Shown here in pieces: positions 26,265 to 35,448 of a DNA stretch of 64,000 bases. The translations under genes and the position numbers were made by a program. This stretch comes from Sphingomonas sp. 8AM (GTDB lineage: Bacteria > Pseudomonadota > Alphaproteobacteria > Sphingomonadales > Sphingomonadaceae), in the NCBI RefSeq assembly GCF_902506455.1, contig NZ_LR733844.1, positions 2,467,054 through 2,531,053 on the forward strand. Direction: 5' to 3'. The notes below the pieces were generated by a model. The model saw only the letters and a list, made by a program, of their open reading frames with translations, made no database searches and was not told the origin of the DNA. The stretch's first letter is position 1. Every line of letters starts with the position of its first letter.

Positions 26265-28754
26265 TCATAGCGTCCGCAGCATTTGCGCCGGGCGGGCGCG
26301 CAAGGCCGGGATGCTGCCGGCGACGCCGATCCCGAGCGTCACAGCGCTCGCCAGCCCCAATGTCGCTGCCACGCGCAGCCAGTCGGGCGCGAAGCCCATG
26401 TCGAAGACGTGCGTCACGACATACCAGCCCGCCGCGCCGCCCGCGAGCAGCGCCACCGCCGACAGCAGCGCGGCGAGCAGCGCATATTCGATCGCCTGCG
26501 CGGCGAGCACCTGCCGTGTGCTGCCGCCGAGCAGCTTGAGCACGACCGCGTCGTAGCGGCGCGCGCGCCCGGAGGCGGCAACCGCGCCGATCAGCACCGC
26601 CAGCCCCGCGAGCACCGTCGCTGCGGCGGCGACGCGCACCGCGGTTGCGATCTGGCCGAGCAGCGCCGAGACTTGCCCTATGATGTCACCGGTGCGGATC
26701 AGCGTGACCGCCGGCATCGCGCGCGCCACGCTGCGTGCGATCGAGCCGTCGCGCGCTGGCGGGGCGTAGATGCTGGCGAGCAGGCTGTGCGGCGCTTCCT
26801 CGATATAGCCGGGCGAGAAAACGATCGCGAAGTTGAGCCCCAATCCCTGCCAGTCGATCTTGCGTAGCGCCGCGATCCGCGCCGGCACGTCGACGCCGAG
26901 CACCGAAACGGTGATCGCATCGCCGATCCTCAGCCCCAGCGCCTGCGCGGCGCGATCCTCGATCGAGACGAGCGGCGGGCCCTTGTAACCGGTGGGCCAC
27001 CAGCGGCCGGCGACGACCTGATTGCGGGGCGGGACGGTCGCCGACCAGGTCAGCGTGCGGTCGCCGCGCAGCACCCAGGCGTCGGCGGGGAGCGTCTTGA
27101 GCTGTGTCGTCGGCACGCCCTTGATCGCGACGATCGCGCCGCGCAGCGACGGGACGGCCTCGATCCGCGCATTGGGCGCGGCGTTCAGGACAGCGGCGCG
27201 GAAGGTTGTGGCTTCCTCCGCCGGCACGTCGGCGGCGAAGAAGCGCGGCGCGCGCGCCGGGGCGCTGCCGGCGAGTTCGGCGGACAGGCTCGCGTCGATC
27301 ACCGCCAGCGCGACGAACAGCGAGAAGCCAAGCCCGAGCGCGACGACCAGCCGGTCGGTTGCGGCACCGGGGCGGTGGAGATTGGCGAGTGCGAGCCGCG
27401 GCAAGGGCGCTCGCGGGCGGGGCAGCCTTGCGAGCGTGCGGCGTAGCGCAATGCCGACGAGCCACAGCAGCAGCACCAGCCCGGCGATCGCGGCGACGAA
27501 TCCGGCGGCCAGCACGTGGTCGGCCGCCGACCAGACCGCAAGCGCGACCAGTGTGCCCAGCAGCGCGGCCATTGCCGCGAGCACGCGCCACGATGGACGG
27601 CCGGTGTCGGCAAGGGCGTCGCGCAACAGCGTCGCGGCGGGGACGCGACGCGCTTGCGCCAGTGCCGGGAGCGCGAACAGCAACGCGACCAAGGTGCTGA
27701 GTATGGCGGCGGTGACGAGCGGGAGCGGGTAGAGCGCCAGCCGTGGCGTGATCGGCAGCGCGTCGCCCGCGACCCGCGCCACGATCCACGGCACCGTCGC
27801 GCCGAGCGCCAGCCCCGGCAGCATTCCCGCGGCGCCGACCAGCGCCAGTTCGATCAGGAACAGCCGCGCGATCAGGGTCGAGCGCGCGCCGAGCACCTTG
27901 AGCGTCGCGACCATCTTCGTGCGCGCGGCGAGATAGGCGGTTACCCCGCTGCCGACCCCGACCCCGGCGATCGCGAGTGCGGCGAGCCCCACGAGCAGCA
28001 GGAACTGCCCGAGCGTGGCGATCCCGCCGCGCAGGCCGCGCCCGGCGTTCTCTGTGGTACGCGGCGTCCAGCCCGCATCGGGGAAGCGCTTGGCGAGCTG
28101 CTTGCCGACCGCCTCGGCGCGAGCGGGATCGGGAAGGGTGATGCGATAGCCGCTGCGGTACAGGCTGCCCGGCTGGAGCAGGGCGCTGGCGTCGAGCCCC
28201 GCCATGTCGACCAGCGCCGGGCTGCCGAGGGAAAAGCCTGCGCCGAGCCGGTCGGGCTCCTCCGCGATCAGCCCGATGACGCGGAACGGCTGCGTCCCGA
28301 GCCGGATCGTGTCGCCGACCCGCGCGCCGAGCCGGTCTGCCAGCGCGGGGGCGATCGCGACCTGCGCGCCATGCGGGCGCGACGCCAGCGCACCGGGGGC
28401 GAGCTGGAAGCGTCCGACCAGCGGCCAGCGATCGTCGACTCCGCGCAGCTCGACCAATGTATCCTGATCGCCCTTGTGCGCCATCGCGCGCAGCGACACG
28501 ACCTCCGCGACCGGGCCGGCGGCGGTAAAGGCGGCCAGCTCCTCCGGGGTGGCGCGGCGTTGCGAGACGACTAGCTCGACATCGCCGCCCAGCATGGCGC
28601 GGCCCTGCGCATCGAGCGCGGCGAGCATCGCGGCGGACAGGCTGCCGATCCCGGCGAGCGCGGCGGTGCCGAGGAACAGGCACATCGCGAGCAACAGCAG
28701 CCCGCGCCCGCCGCGGCGCAGGTCGCGGAAGGCGAGAGTGGTGGCGATGCTCAC
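26265..28754 (-). CDS. ybbP: ABC transporter permease of the FtsX/YbbP type
   Basis: About 829 residues from GTG 28754, with the duplicated FtsX architecture of YbbP: an N-terminal helix (LLLLAMCLFLGTAALAGIG), a periplasmic MacB-like core, three helices, a further helix pair, a second periplasmic domain and three C-terminal helices. The open frame extends upstream into the ATPase gene, but the homologous reading starts at VSIATTLAFRDLRRGGRG, 10 bases after the ATPase stop. YbbAP-type transporters act on lipophilic compounds or outer-membrane components. Confidence 0.88.
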   Translation of the reverse strand: MSIATTLAFRDLRRGGRGLLLLAMCLFLGTAALAGIGSLSAAMLAALDAQGRAMLGGDVELVVSQRRATPEELAAFTAAGPVAEVVSLRAMAHKGDQDTLVELRGVDDRWPLVGRFQLAPGALASRPHGAQVAIAPALADRLGARVGDTIRLGTQPFRVIGLIAEEPDRLGAGFSLGSPALVDMAGLDASALLQPGSLYRSGYRITLPDPARAEAVGKQLAKRFPDAGWTPRTTENAGRGLRGGIATLGQFLLLVGLAALAIAGVGVGSGVTAYLAARTKMVATLKVLGARSTLIARLFLIELALVGAAGMLPGLALGATVPWIVARVAGDALPITPRLALYPLPLVTAAILSTLVALLFALPALAQARRVPAATLLRDALADTGRPSWRVLAAMAALLGTLVALAVWSAADHVLAAGFVAAIAGLVLLLWLVGIALRRTLARLPRPRAPLPRLALANLHRPGAATDRLVVALGLGFSLFVALAVIDASLSAELAGSAPARAPRFFAADVPAEEATTFRAAVLNAAPNARIEAVPSLRGAIVAIKGVPTTQLKTLPADAWVLRGDRTLTWSATVPPRNQVVAGRWWPTGYKGPPLVSIEDRAAQALGLRIGDAITVSVLGVDVPARIAALRKIDWQGLGLNFAIVFSPGYIEEAPHSLLASIYAPPARDGSIARSVARAMPAVTLIRTGDIIGQVSALLGQIATAVRVAAAATVLAGLAVLIGAVAASGRARRYDAVVLKLLGGSTRQVLAAQAIEYALLAALLSAVALLAGGAAGWYVVTHVFDMGFAPDWLRVAATLGLASAVTLGIGVAGSIPALRARPAQMLRTL

Positions 28755-28764
28755 GCGTGGGGGC

Positions 28765-29478
28765 TCACGCGCGCGGCGTATCGGCGACGATGCGGCCGTC
28801 GGCCAGCTCGACGACGCGCGCGCAGCGGGCGGCGAGCGCGGGATCGTGGGTGATGACCAGCATCGTCGTGCCCGCGCTCGTGGCGCGCGCGAACAACAGG
28901 TCCATGATCGCCGCGCCGGTGGTGGTGTCGAGATTGCCGGTCGGTTCGTCGGCAAACAGGAGGGCAGGGCGCGACACCAGGGCGCGCGCGATCGCGACGC
29001 GCTGTTGCTCGCCGCCCGAGAGTTGTGCGGGATAGTGGCCGGTGCGTTCCGCGAGCCCGACCGCCGCCAGTTCGGCGCGGGCGCGGTCGAAGGCGTCGGG
29101 TTCGCCGGCAAGCTCAAGCGGCACCGCGACATTTTCGAGCGCGGTCATCGTCGGGAGCAGGTGGAAGGCCTGCAGGACGATCCCGATCCGACCGCGCCGC
29201 GCGACGGCCAGTGCGTCCTCGTTTAGCGTGGTGAAATCGAGTCCGACGACCCGGACCTCGCCCGCGCTGGGCCGCTCAAGCCCGGCGAGCACCGCCATCA
29301 GCGACGACTTGCCCGATCCCGACGCGCCGAGCAGCGCGACGGTCTCGCCGGTGTCGACCGTCAGGTCGACGCCGTGGAGGATGTCGACGCGCGCGGGCGG
29401 CCTGCCGAGCGCGAGGCGGACGTTGCGCGCCCGGATCGGTGCGCTATCTGAAGCGGATGGAAAGCCGGTCACGAACAC
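28765..29478 (-). CDS. ybbA: ABC transporter ATPase of the YbbA/LolD type
   Basis: About 237 residues: Walker A GASGSGKSS, Q loop VLQAFHLLPTM, signature LSGGEQQRVAIARAL, Walker B ALLFADEPTGNLD, H loop ITHDP. The best start is a GTG at 29478 or 29472; both overlap the divergent tesA start. Pairing with a YbbP-type permease and a divergent tesA repeats the tesA/ybbAP arrangement of E. coli. Confidence 0.9.
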   Translation of the reverse strand: MFVTGFPSASDSAPIRARNVRLALGRPPARVDILHGVDLTVDTGETVALLGASGSGKSSLMAVLAGLERPSAGEVRVVGLDFTTLNEDALAVARRGRIGIVLQAFHLLPTMTALENVAVPLELAGEPDAFDRARAELAAVGLAERTGHYPAQLSGGEQQRVAIARALVSRPALLFADEPTGNLDTTTGAAIMDLLFARATSAGTTMLVITHDPALAARCARVVELADGRIVADTPRA

Positions 29479-30113
29479 GTCGATACGGAGGGTGGTGGTG
29501 GCTTGTCCATCCGGTCCTGCTGCTGTTGCTGGCCTCACCTGCTGCGGCGGATCGGCGTGCGCCGCTGATATGGGCGTTCGGCGACAGTTTAACGGCGGGC
29601 TATGGCCTGCCGCCGACGCAGGGCTTTCCCGCGCAATTGCAGGGCGCGCTGCGGCGGCAGGGCGTCGCGGCGACGGTGCGCAATGGCGGGGTCGCCGGCG
29701 ACACCGCCGCGCAGGGGCGCGCGCGGCTGCGCTGGGGACTGCGCGGGTTGAAGGTGCGGCCCGATCTGGTGATCGTTGAACTGGGCGCGAACGACATGCT
29801 GCGCGGGCTGCCGGTCGCGCAGGCGCAGGCGAACCTCGATCGCATCCTGACCGAATTGCGCGCGCGGAACATTCCGGTGCTGCTCACCGGAATGCGCGCC
29901 GCGCCGAACATGGGCGGCGATTATGCGCGCGCGTTCGAGGGCATGTATCCGGCGCTGGCGACGAAGCATCGTGTGGCACTCTACCCGTTCTTCCTCGACG
30001 GGGTGGCGGGGCGGCGCGACCTGTTCCAGGCGGACGGGCTGCACCCCGATCCGCGCGGGGTGGCGATCATCGTCCGGCGGATCGTGCCGGCGGTGCGGCG
30101 CGCGCTGACGTAG
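29457..30113 (+). CDS. tesA: TesA-like arylesterase/thioesterase (SGNH hydrolase)
   Basis: 218 residues. The signal peptide WWLVHPVLLLLLASPAAADR precedes the GDSL block (AFGDSLTAGYGLP, nucleophile Ser), the block III GND (ELGANDML) and the block V D-x-x-H (DGLHPDPRG). It acts as a periplasmic esterase/lysophospholipase. ATG 29457 is taken; ATG 29439 is also in frame. Divergent from the ABC genes with the two 5' ends overlapping by about 20 bases, so any promoter for each lies inside the other gene. Confidence 0.92.
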   Translation: MESRSRTRRYGGWWWLVHPVLLLLLASPAAADRRAPLIWAFGDSLTAGYGLPPTQGFPAQLQGALRRQGVAATVRNGGVAGDTAAQGRARLRWGLRGLKVRPDLVIVELGANDMLRGLPVAQAQANLDRILTELRARNIPVLLTGMRAAPNMGGDYARAFEGMYPALATKHRVALYPFFLDGVAGRRDLFQADGLHPDPRGVAIIVRRIVPAVRRALT

Positions 30114-30165
30114 CGGGGATCGCTTGGGCGCGCGGTCGGTTGGTGGCGGGCAAGGAGATGCGACC

Positions 30166-30273
30166 ATGATGACCGATCCCGAAAAGCACGACGACGACGA
30201 TCAGGCGCAGGCGATGGAAGAGGCGCAGGAGGAAGCCGCCGAGGAACGCGAGGAAGAGGGCGGGTATCAGTAA
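30166..30273 (+). CDS. Very small acidic protein (35 residues)
   Basis: Starts with ATGATG after a strong AGGAGA (about 8 bases away) and ends with TAA. The product is MMTDPEKHDDDDQAQAMEEA followed by another Glu/Ala-rich stretch ending GGYQ, with about half of the residues acidic. It is probably a single helix or disordered. No known family is recognised. The good ribosome site and its place between tesA and the repeat make a real gene plausible. Confidence 0.6.
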   Translation: MMTDPEKHDDDDQAQAMEEAQEEAAEEREEEGGYQ

Positions 30274-30283
30274 GGGTATGTTT

Positions 30284-30366
30284 GTCGTCCCGGGCTCGAT
30301 CCGGGACCCCGCTTCTTATGACGGATGGTGCAGAGAAGAGGGATCCCGGATCAAGTCCGGGACGAC
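30284..30366. repeat. 83-bp palindromic repeat, family B copy 1
   Basis: Ends GTCGTCCCGG and CCGGGACGAC are inverted; the inner motif GGATCCCGGATCAAGTCCGG is shared with 32608-32690 and 50362-50441. It overlaps the 3' end of mobA, whose last codons and TGA stop are part of the repeat. Confidence 0.85.
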
Positions 30367-30884
30367 AATAGATCGGTCAGATCGTTCGGGGTGTTGATGT
30401 TGGGCAGCACCACGCCGGGCAATACTGCCGTCGCGCCGATCGTCTCCGCCCAGCGGCGGATCGCGCGTGGCTGGTCCGCGAGCAGATGCGTGAGCAGCGG
30501 GGTGGCGAAGCGCGCCGGCCACAAACCGACGGTGGGCGCTTCCGCCGCATAGGCCGGCGCGGCAGCCCGAAGCGCGACGATTACCGCATCCGGCAGGCAA
30601 GGCGTGTCGCAGGCGGTGGTCAGTGCCGCCTCGAAGCCGTGATCGGCGGCATAGGCGAGCGCCCCCGCGATGCCGCCGAGCGGGCCGAGGTCGGAGAACG
30701 GCAGGTCGGGGATGCAGGTGACCGATGCGGAGGCGCGGCCGACGACGACGATCGTGTCGCAATGTGCGCCGAGGCTGGTGATCGCGTGATCGATCAGCGC
30801 GCGCCCGTCGAGCGCCGCCAGCGCCTTGTCGCTGCCGAAGCGGGTGGCGCGGCCACCGGCGAGGACGGCGCCCAGCAATTTCAT
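30351..30884 (-). CDS. mobA: Molybdenum cofactor guanylyltransferase
   Basis: 177 residues. MKLLGAVLAGGRATRFGSDK carries the nucleotidyltransferase signature LAGGxxxRxGxxK; further motifs are DLGPLGGIAGAL and TTACDTPCLP. MobA joins GMP to molybdopterin. The start at 30884 gives the canonical N-terminus; the longer open frame is not homologous. The C-terminal residues SSRT and the stop come from family B repeat DNA, so the end of the protein has been reshaped. Confidence 0.9.
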   Translation of the reverse strand: MKLLGAVLAGGRATRFGSDKALAALDGRALIDHAITSLGAHCDTIVVVGRASASVTCIPDLPFSDLGPLGGIAGALAYAADHGFEAALTTACDTPCLPDAVIVALRAAAPAYAAEAPTVGLWPARFATPLLTHLLADQPRAIRRWAETIGATAVLPGVVLPNINTPNDLTDLLSSRT

Positions 30885-30939
30885 GAGGTGGAGAGGAGCG
30901 GCGATCCGCCCCCCGTCAGAGGGGCGGTATGCCGATGGG

Positions 30940-31026
30940 TCAGAGCGTGGTGAACACGACGCCGACCACCAGCGCCTGAGCCGCAAGAACCAGCACGGTG
31001 CTGGCCGCGGTTTCGAACATACGCAT
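30940..31026 (-). CDS. Small single-helix membrane peptide (28 residues)
   Basis: MRMFETAASTVLVLAAQALV plus VGVVFTTL: one hydrophobic helix with a short charged N-terminus. GGAG stands nine bases before the ATG at 31026. No family recognised. Upstream DNA to 31187 is AT-rich and may hold its promoter. Confidence 0.5.
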   Translation of the reverse strand: MRMFETAASTVLVLAAQALVVGVVFTTL

Positions 31027-31187
31027 GGGGTTGGTCTCCGTTTGCCGGGTCATACCGGCAAACGGGCAGATGGAGTTTATTGCTCGGCCGCGCAATAATC
31101 GAACAACGCATTCGCACTTGCACAATTTGCATCATCTGAAGTGATTGAAAGTTAACAGTCGCCTCGGCTAGCTGATCCGGCGCTGCG

Positions 31188-32516
31188 TCAGGCGGCGAAG
31201 ACCCGGTCGAAGATCGTGTCGACATGGCGGTAGTGATAGCCGAGGTCGAACTTCTCGTCGATCTCGGCGGTCGAGAGCGCGGCGGTGACTTCCGGGTCGG
31301 CCTTGAGCAGCTCCTGCAGCGACAAGGCGCCGTCCGATTCCCATACCTTCATCGCGTTGCGCTGGACGAGGCGATAGGCGTCCTCGCGGCTGACCCCGGC
31401 CTGCGTCAGCGCGAGCAGCACGCGCTGCGAGTGGACCAGCCCGCCCATCCGGTCGAGATTCTTCTGCATCCGCTCGGGATAGACGAGCAGCTTGTCGACC
31501 ACACCGGTGAGCCGCGCGAGCGCGAAATCGAGCGTGATCGTCGCGTCGGGGCCGATGTAACGCTCGACCGACGAATGCGAAATGTCGCGTTCGTGCCACA
31601 AGGCGACGTTCTCGAGCGCCGGGGTGACATAGCCGCGCACCATCCGGGCAAGGCCGGTGAGGTTCTCGGTCAGCACCGGGTTGCGCTTGTGCGGCATCGC
31701 CGACGAGCCCTTCTGCCCCGGCGAGAAATATTCCTCCGCTTCGAGCACCTCGGTGCGCTGCAAGTGGCGGACTTCGGTGGCGAGGCGCTCGATCGAGCTG
31801 GCGATCACGCCCAGCGTCGCGAAGTACATCGCGTGGCGGTCGCGCGGGATGACCTGCGTCGAGACGGGCTCGATCGCGAGCCCGAGCTTATCGGCGACGT
31901 GCGCCTCGACGCGCGGATCGACGTTGGCGAAGGTGCCGACCGCGCCCGAGATCGCAGCGGTGGCGATATCCTCGCGCGCCATCGCGAGCCGCGCGCGGTT
32001 GCGGCGGAATTCGGCGTGCGCCTGCGCCAGCTTGAGCCCGAAGGTGACCGGCTCGGCATGGATGCCGTGGCTGCGCCCGATCGTCGGGGTCAGCTTATGC
32101 TCCTTGGCGCGGCGCTCCAGCACCTCGAGCAGCCGGTCGATGTCGGCGAGCAGGATGTCCGAGGCGCGTGCGAGCTGCACCGACAGGGTGGTGTCGAGCA
32201 CGTCGGACGAGGTCATCCCCTGATGCATGAAGCGCGCCCAATCATGTCCTGAGTGGGCGCCGACCTGCTCCGCGACCCAGGTCAGGAACGCGATGACGTC
32301 ATGCTTGGTCACGGCCTCGATCGCGTCGATGGCGGCGACGTTGATCGTCGGGTTGGTGGCCCACCATGCCCAGAGCGCTTCGGCAGCGCTCTTCGGCACC
32401 ACGCCCAGCTCGGCCAGCGCATCGGTGGCGTGCGCCTCGATCTCGAACCAGATGCGATAGCGCGCCTCCGGCTCCCAGATCGCGGCCATGTCGGGGCGGG
32501 AGTAGCGGGGGATCAT
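31188..32516 (-). CDS. purB: Adenylosuccinate lyase
   Basis: 442 residues, fumarase/aspartase superfamily. The signature SSAMPHKRNP is present, along with MTSSDVLDTTLSVQL and GRSHGIHAEP (catalytic His). It performs two steps of purine synthesis, releasing fumarate from SAICAR and adenylosuccinate. AAGGA six bases before ATG 32516 supports the start. Confidence 0.97.
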   Translation of the reverse strand: MIPRYSRPDMAAIWEPEARYRIWFEIEAHATDALAELGVVPKSAAEALWAWWATNPTINVAAIDAIEAVTKHDVIAFLTWVAEQVGAHSGHDWARFMHQGMTSSDVLDTTLSVQLARASDILLADIDRLLEVLERRAKEHKLTPTIGRSHGIHAEPVTFGLKLAQAHAEFRRNRARLAMAREDIATAAISGAVGTFANVDPRVEAHVADKLGLAIEPVSTQVIPRDRHAMYFATLGVIASSIERLATEVRHLQRTEVLEAEEYFSPGQKGSSAMPHKRNPVLTENLTGLARMVRGYVTPALENVALWHERDISHSSVERYIGPDATITLDFALARLTGVVDKLLVYPERMQKNLDRMGGLVHSQRVLLALTQAGVSREDAYRLVQRNAMKVWESDGALSLQELLKADPEVTAALSTAEIDEKFDLGYHYRHVDTIFDRVFAA

Positions 32517-32607
32517 GCGCGCGGTCCTTCAAGGAATGGGGGAGTTGGCGCGCGGTTAGCAGCGTGGGGGCGGGCGGGCAAATGCGGGTGGGGCACTCAA
32601 CGCACTC

Positions 32608-32690
32608 GTCGCCCCGGACTTGATCCGGGGCCTCGCTTCTTCTTGCCGTCAGAAGGAAGAAGCGGGATCCCGGATCAAGTCCGGGATGAC
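32608..32690. repeat. 83-bp palindromic repeat, family B copy 2
   Basis: Begins GTCGCCCCGGACTTGATCC and ends with GGATCAAGTCCGGGATGAC, giving long inverted arms. It lies between two genes on the same strand (purB and the oxidoreductase). Confidence 0.85.
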
Positions 32691-32726
32691 GGAAGTGGAG
32701 AGGTGCCGGGTCAAGGTCGGTCGGGT

Positions 32727-33818
32727 TCAGACCAGCCGGATCGTCTTGCCTTCGCGCGCGGAGCGATAGATCGCCTCGACGATGCGCAGGTCGCGCAGTC
32801 CCTCCTCGCCCGAGACGATCGGTTCGCGCCCGTCGACCACGCACTGCGAAAGATGGTCGAGCTGCCCGGCGAATTGCGTCTTGCCGGGGCCGGGCGGGGG
32901 CGAGATCTCCTGCTCGCGACCGTCGCGGCCGGTCCATAGACGGTTGCCGTCGTAGCGGGTGGCGGGTTCCAGCTCGACACGGCCCTTGCTGCCCATCAGC
33001 AGGATGCGGTTCTGGTTGGCCGAATACATCGACTGGCAGCCCGCGAGCGCGCCGGACGGGAATTCGAGCGTCCACTCGATCATATCCTCGACCTCGCGGA
33101 AGCGCGGATCGTTGCGGTCGGTCGATTCGCGCGCGGTGACCGCGATCGGCTCCTCGCCGGTCATGTAGCGCGCCGCCTGCAGGCTGTAGACGCCCATGTC
33201 CATCAGCGACCCGCCGCCCGACAGCGCCTTCTTGAGCCGCCATGCATTGGGATCGCCGGCGGTGAAGCCGTGTTCGGAGCGGACGTAGCGGATCTTGCCG
33301 GTGTCGGGCTGTTTGGCGAGCCGCATTGCGGCGATGTTCGTCGCCTCGAAATGGCAGCGATAGCCGATCATCAGCTTGCGGTTGGCGGCCTTGCACGCCG
33401 CGATCATCGCCTCGCATTCCGCGACCGACACCGCCATCGGCTTTTCGCACATCACATGCTTGCCGGCCCTGGCGGCGCGGATCGTGTATTCGGCGTGCAT
33501 CGCATTGGGCAGGCAGACATAGACGATGTCGACGTCGGGATTGTCGCGGATGCTGTCGAAATTGGAGTAGGAATAGATCGCCTTTTCGGACAGGCCATAT
33601 TCAGCGGCGACCTTCTTCGCCTTGGCCGCGTCGCCGCTGACCACCGCCGCCAGCCGGCTGTGCGTGCAATTCTTGAACTCGGGGATGATCCGGCCGAGGC
33701 CGTAACCGCCGAGCCCGACGATCGCATAGCCGAGCTTGCGCTGCGACGGCTGTGCGCAGGCCCCGCCCGCCACCAGCAACGGCGCGGCCGCGATAAGCGT
33801 GCGGCGTCCGATCTCCAT
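32727..33818 (-). CDS. Gfo/Idh/MocA-family oxidoreductase with Tat-type signal
   Basis: About 363 residues. The N-terminus MEIGRRTLIAAAPLLVAGGA has a twin-arginine signal. The Rossmann fold follows with GLGGYGLGRIIPEF, then the family motif CEKPMA and the C-terminal alpha/beta domain (SLMDMGVYSLQAARYM). It resembles glucose-fructose oxidoreductase, a periplasmic enzyme with bound NADP of the related Zymomonas. GGGAGG six bases before ATG 33818 decides the start. The sugar substrate is not evident. Confidence 0.9.
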   Translation of the reverse strand: MEIGRRTLIAAAPLLVAGGACAQPSQRKLGYAIVGLGGYGLGRIIPEFKNCTHSRLAAVVSGDAAKAKKVAAEYGLSEKAIYSYSNFDSIRDNPDVDIVYVCLPNAMHAEYTIRAARAGKHVMCEKPMAVSVAECEAMIAACKAANRKLMIGYRCHFEATNIAAMRLAKQPDTGKIRYVRSEHGFTAGDPNAWRLKKALSGGGSLMDMGVYSLQAARYMTGEEPIAVTARESTDRNDPRFREVEDMIEWTLEFPSGALAGCQSMYSANQNRILLMGSKGRVELEPATRYDGNRLWTGRDGREQEISPPPGPGKTQFAGQLDHLSQCVVDGREPIVSGEEGLRDLRIVEAIYRSAREGKTIRLV

Positions 33819-33879
33819 CCTCACCTCCCTCAATTATCGCGGGCAGGCTGAGGATCGCGGGCAGCAATGTCAACGCGTT

Positions 33880-34395
33880 CTATTTCAGTGGCATAGGTAA
33901 GCCTGCCACCACCAGGTCGACCCGATCGGCGGCGGCGGCGACGCGCTGGTTGACCCGCCCGGCCACGTCGCGGAAGCGTCGTGCGAGCGCATTGTCGGGG
34001 ACGATCCCCCAGCCGACCTCGTTGGAAACAAGGATGATGTGCGCGCGTGATTGCGCCAGCCCAGTGACGAGCCCGTCGGTCGCGGCGTCGATATCGGCGT
34101 CGGCGAGCAGCAGGTTCGAGGTCCAGAGCGTCAGGCAGTCGACCAGCAGCACGCCGTCATCGACCGCCGCTATGGTCTCGGCGAGCGCCAGCGTTGCCTC
34201 GATCGTCGCCCACGCGGCGCTGCGGTCGGCGCGGTGGTGCGCGATCCGCTCCGCCATTTCGGCATCGAACGCCTGCGCGGTGGCGACGAACCGCCACGGC
34301 GCGGCGCACGCCTCCGCCAGCGCCTGTGCATGGCGGCTCTTGCCCGATCGCGCGCCGCCCAGCACCAGCCGGATGCGCCAGGGATCGTCGGTCAT
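33880..34395 (-). CDS. cobU: Adenosylcobinamide kinase/guanylyltransferase
   Basis: 171 residues: P-loop GGARSGKS, the conserved DCLTLWTSNLL and VSNEVGWGIVPD. It phosphorylates adenosylcobinamide and attaches GMP, the entry step of nucleotide-loop assembly. The start MTDDPWRIRLVLGG is the homologous one. Divergent from cobD over 63 bases, a possible shared promoter; no riboswitch is visible there. Confidence 0.95.
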   Translation of the reverse strand: MTDDPWRIRLVLGGARSGKSRHAQALAEACAAPWRFVATAQAFDAEMAERIAHHRADRSAAWATIEATLALAETIAAVDDGVLLVDCLTLWTSNLLLADADIDAATDGLVTGLAQSRAHIILVSNEVGWGIVPDNALARRFRDVAGRVNQRVAAAADRVDLVVAGLPMPLK

Positions 34396-34458
34396 CTTGG
34401 TCCTTGCCTGTCGATACGCGATTGCCGATGGAGGCGGCCTTGCCGCAATTCGAGGCCC

Positions 34459-35448
34459 ATGTCGCGCGATCTGACCTATCACGGTGGCCGTATCGAGGCC
34501 GCGGCCCGGCTATACCCCGATGCGCCGCGCCCGTGGCTGGACCTGTCGACGGGGATCAATCCTTATCCGTGGACGCCGCCGGCGGGGCTGGTGGTGGATC
34601 AGCAGCGGCTGCCCTCGGGGGAGGCGCTGGCGGGGTTGCTGGCGGCGGCGGGCGCGGCGTTCGGGTTTGCGGGGGCGCTGGCGGCGGTGCCGGGGAGCGA
34701 GCTGGCGCTGCGGCTGATGGCGACGCTCGATCTGCCGCGGCCGTGGCATGTGGTGACGCCGTGTTATCGCACGCATCGCGATGCCTTGCCGGGGGCTCGG
34801 GCGATTGCAGCGGAGCAGATCGACGAAGTGGCGGCGCGCGGCGGGACGGTGCTGCTCGCCAACCCCAACAACCCGGACGGGCGGCTGATCGCGCCTGACG
34901 TGTTGCTGGCGATCGCCCGGACGCTGGGGGAGCGCGGGGGGGTGTTGATCGTCGATGAGGCGTTTGCGGATGCGGTGGCGGGGGCGAGCGTGTTGCCGTT
35001 GCTGCGCGCGGACGATCCGGTGGTGGTGCTGCGGTCGTTCGGGAAGTTCTACGGGCTGGCGGGGGTGCGGCTGGGGTTCGTGGGCGGCGCTCGGTCGGTG
35101 GTGGCGCGGATCGCGGCGCTGCTGGGCGACTGGCCGGTATCGGCGACGGCACTGGCTTACGGTGCGGCGGCGTATCGCGACGTGGCATGGGCGGAGCGGA
35201 TGCGACTGCGGCTGGGGGCGGAGGCGGTCAATCTCGATGCCTTGCTGGCCCGGCGGGGGCTGCTGGCGCGGGGGGCGTGTCCGTTGTTCCGGCTGGTCGA
35301 GCATGACCGGGCGGGGGCGATGTTCGAACGGCTTGCGGCGGCCGGTATTCTGACGCGGCCGTTCGAGGAGCGGGCGGACTGGCTGCGGTTTGGCCTGCCG
35401 GGCGGGGAAGTCGAGCGGTTGGAAGCCGCCCTGGCCGTCGATGGCTGA
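34459..35448 (+). CDS. cobD: L-threonine-O-3-phosphate decarboxylase (Salmonella CobD; CobC of the aerobic pathway)
   Basis: 329 residues, fold-type I PLP enzyme: YHGGRIEAAARLYP start, LSTGINPYPW, NPNNPDGR, DEAFAD and the PLP lysine in SFGKFYGLAGVRLGF. It makes aminopropanol phosphate for the cobalamin nucleotide loop. It overlaps cbiB by eight bases. Codon use is extremely GC-rich with many GCGG runs. Confidence 0.93.
   Translation: MSRDLTYHGGRIEAAARLYPDAPRPWLDLSTGINPYPWTPPAGLVVDQQRLPSGEALAGLLAAAGAAFGFAGALAAVPGSELALRLMATLDLPRPWHVVTPCYRTHRDALPGARAIAAEQIDEVAARGGTVLLANPNNPDGRLIAPDVLLAIARTLGERGGVLIVDEAFADAVAGASVLPLLRADDPVVVLRSFGKFYGLAGVRLGFVGGARSVVARIAALLGDWPVSATALAYGAAAYRDVAWAERMRLRLGAEAVNLDALLARRGLLARGACPLFRLVEHDRAGAMFERLAAAGILTRPFEERADWLRFGLPGGEVERLEAALAVDG

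Noticed and set aside
33880..34459. Second cobalamin riboswitch between cobU and cobD
   Set aside because: The 63-base gap is too short and lacks the B12-box core.
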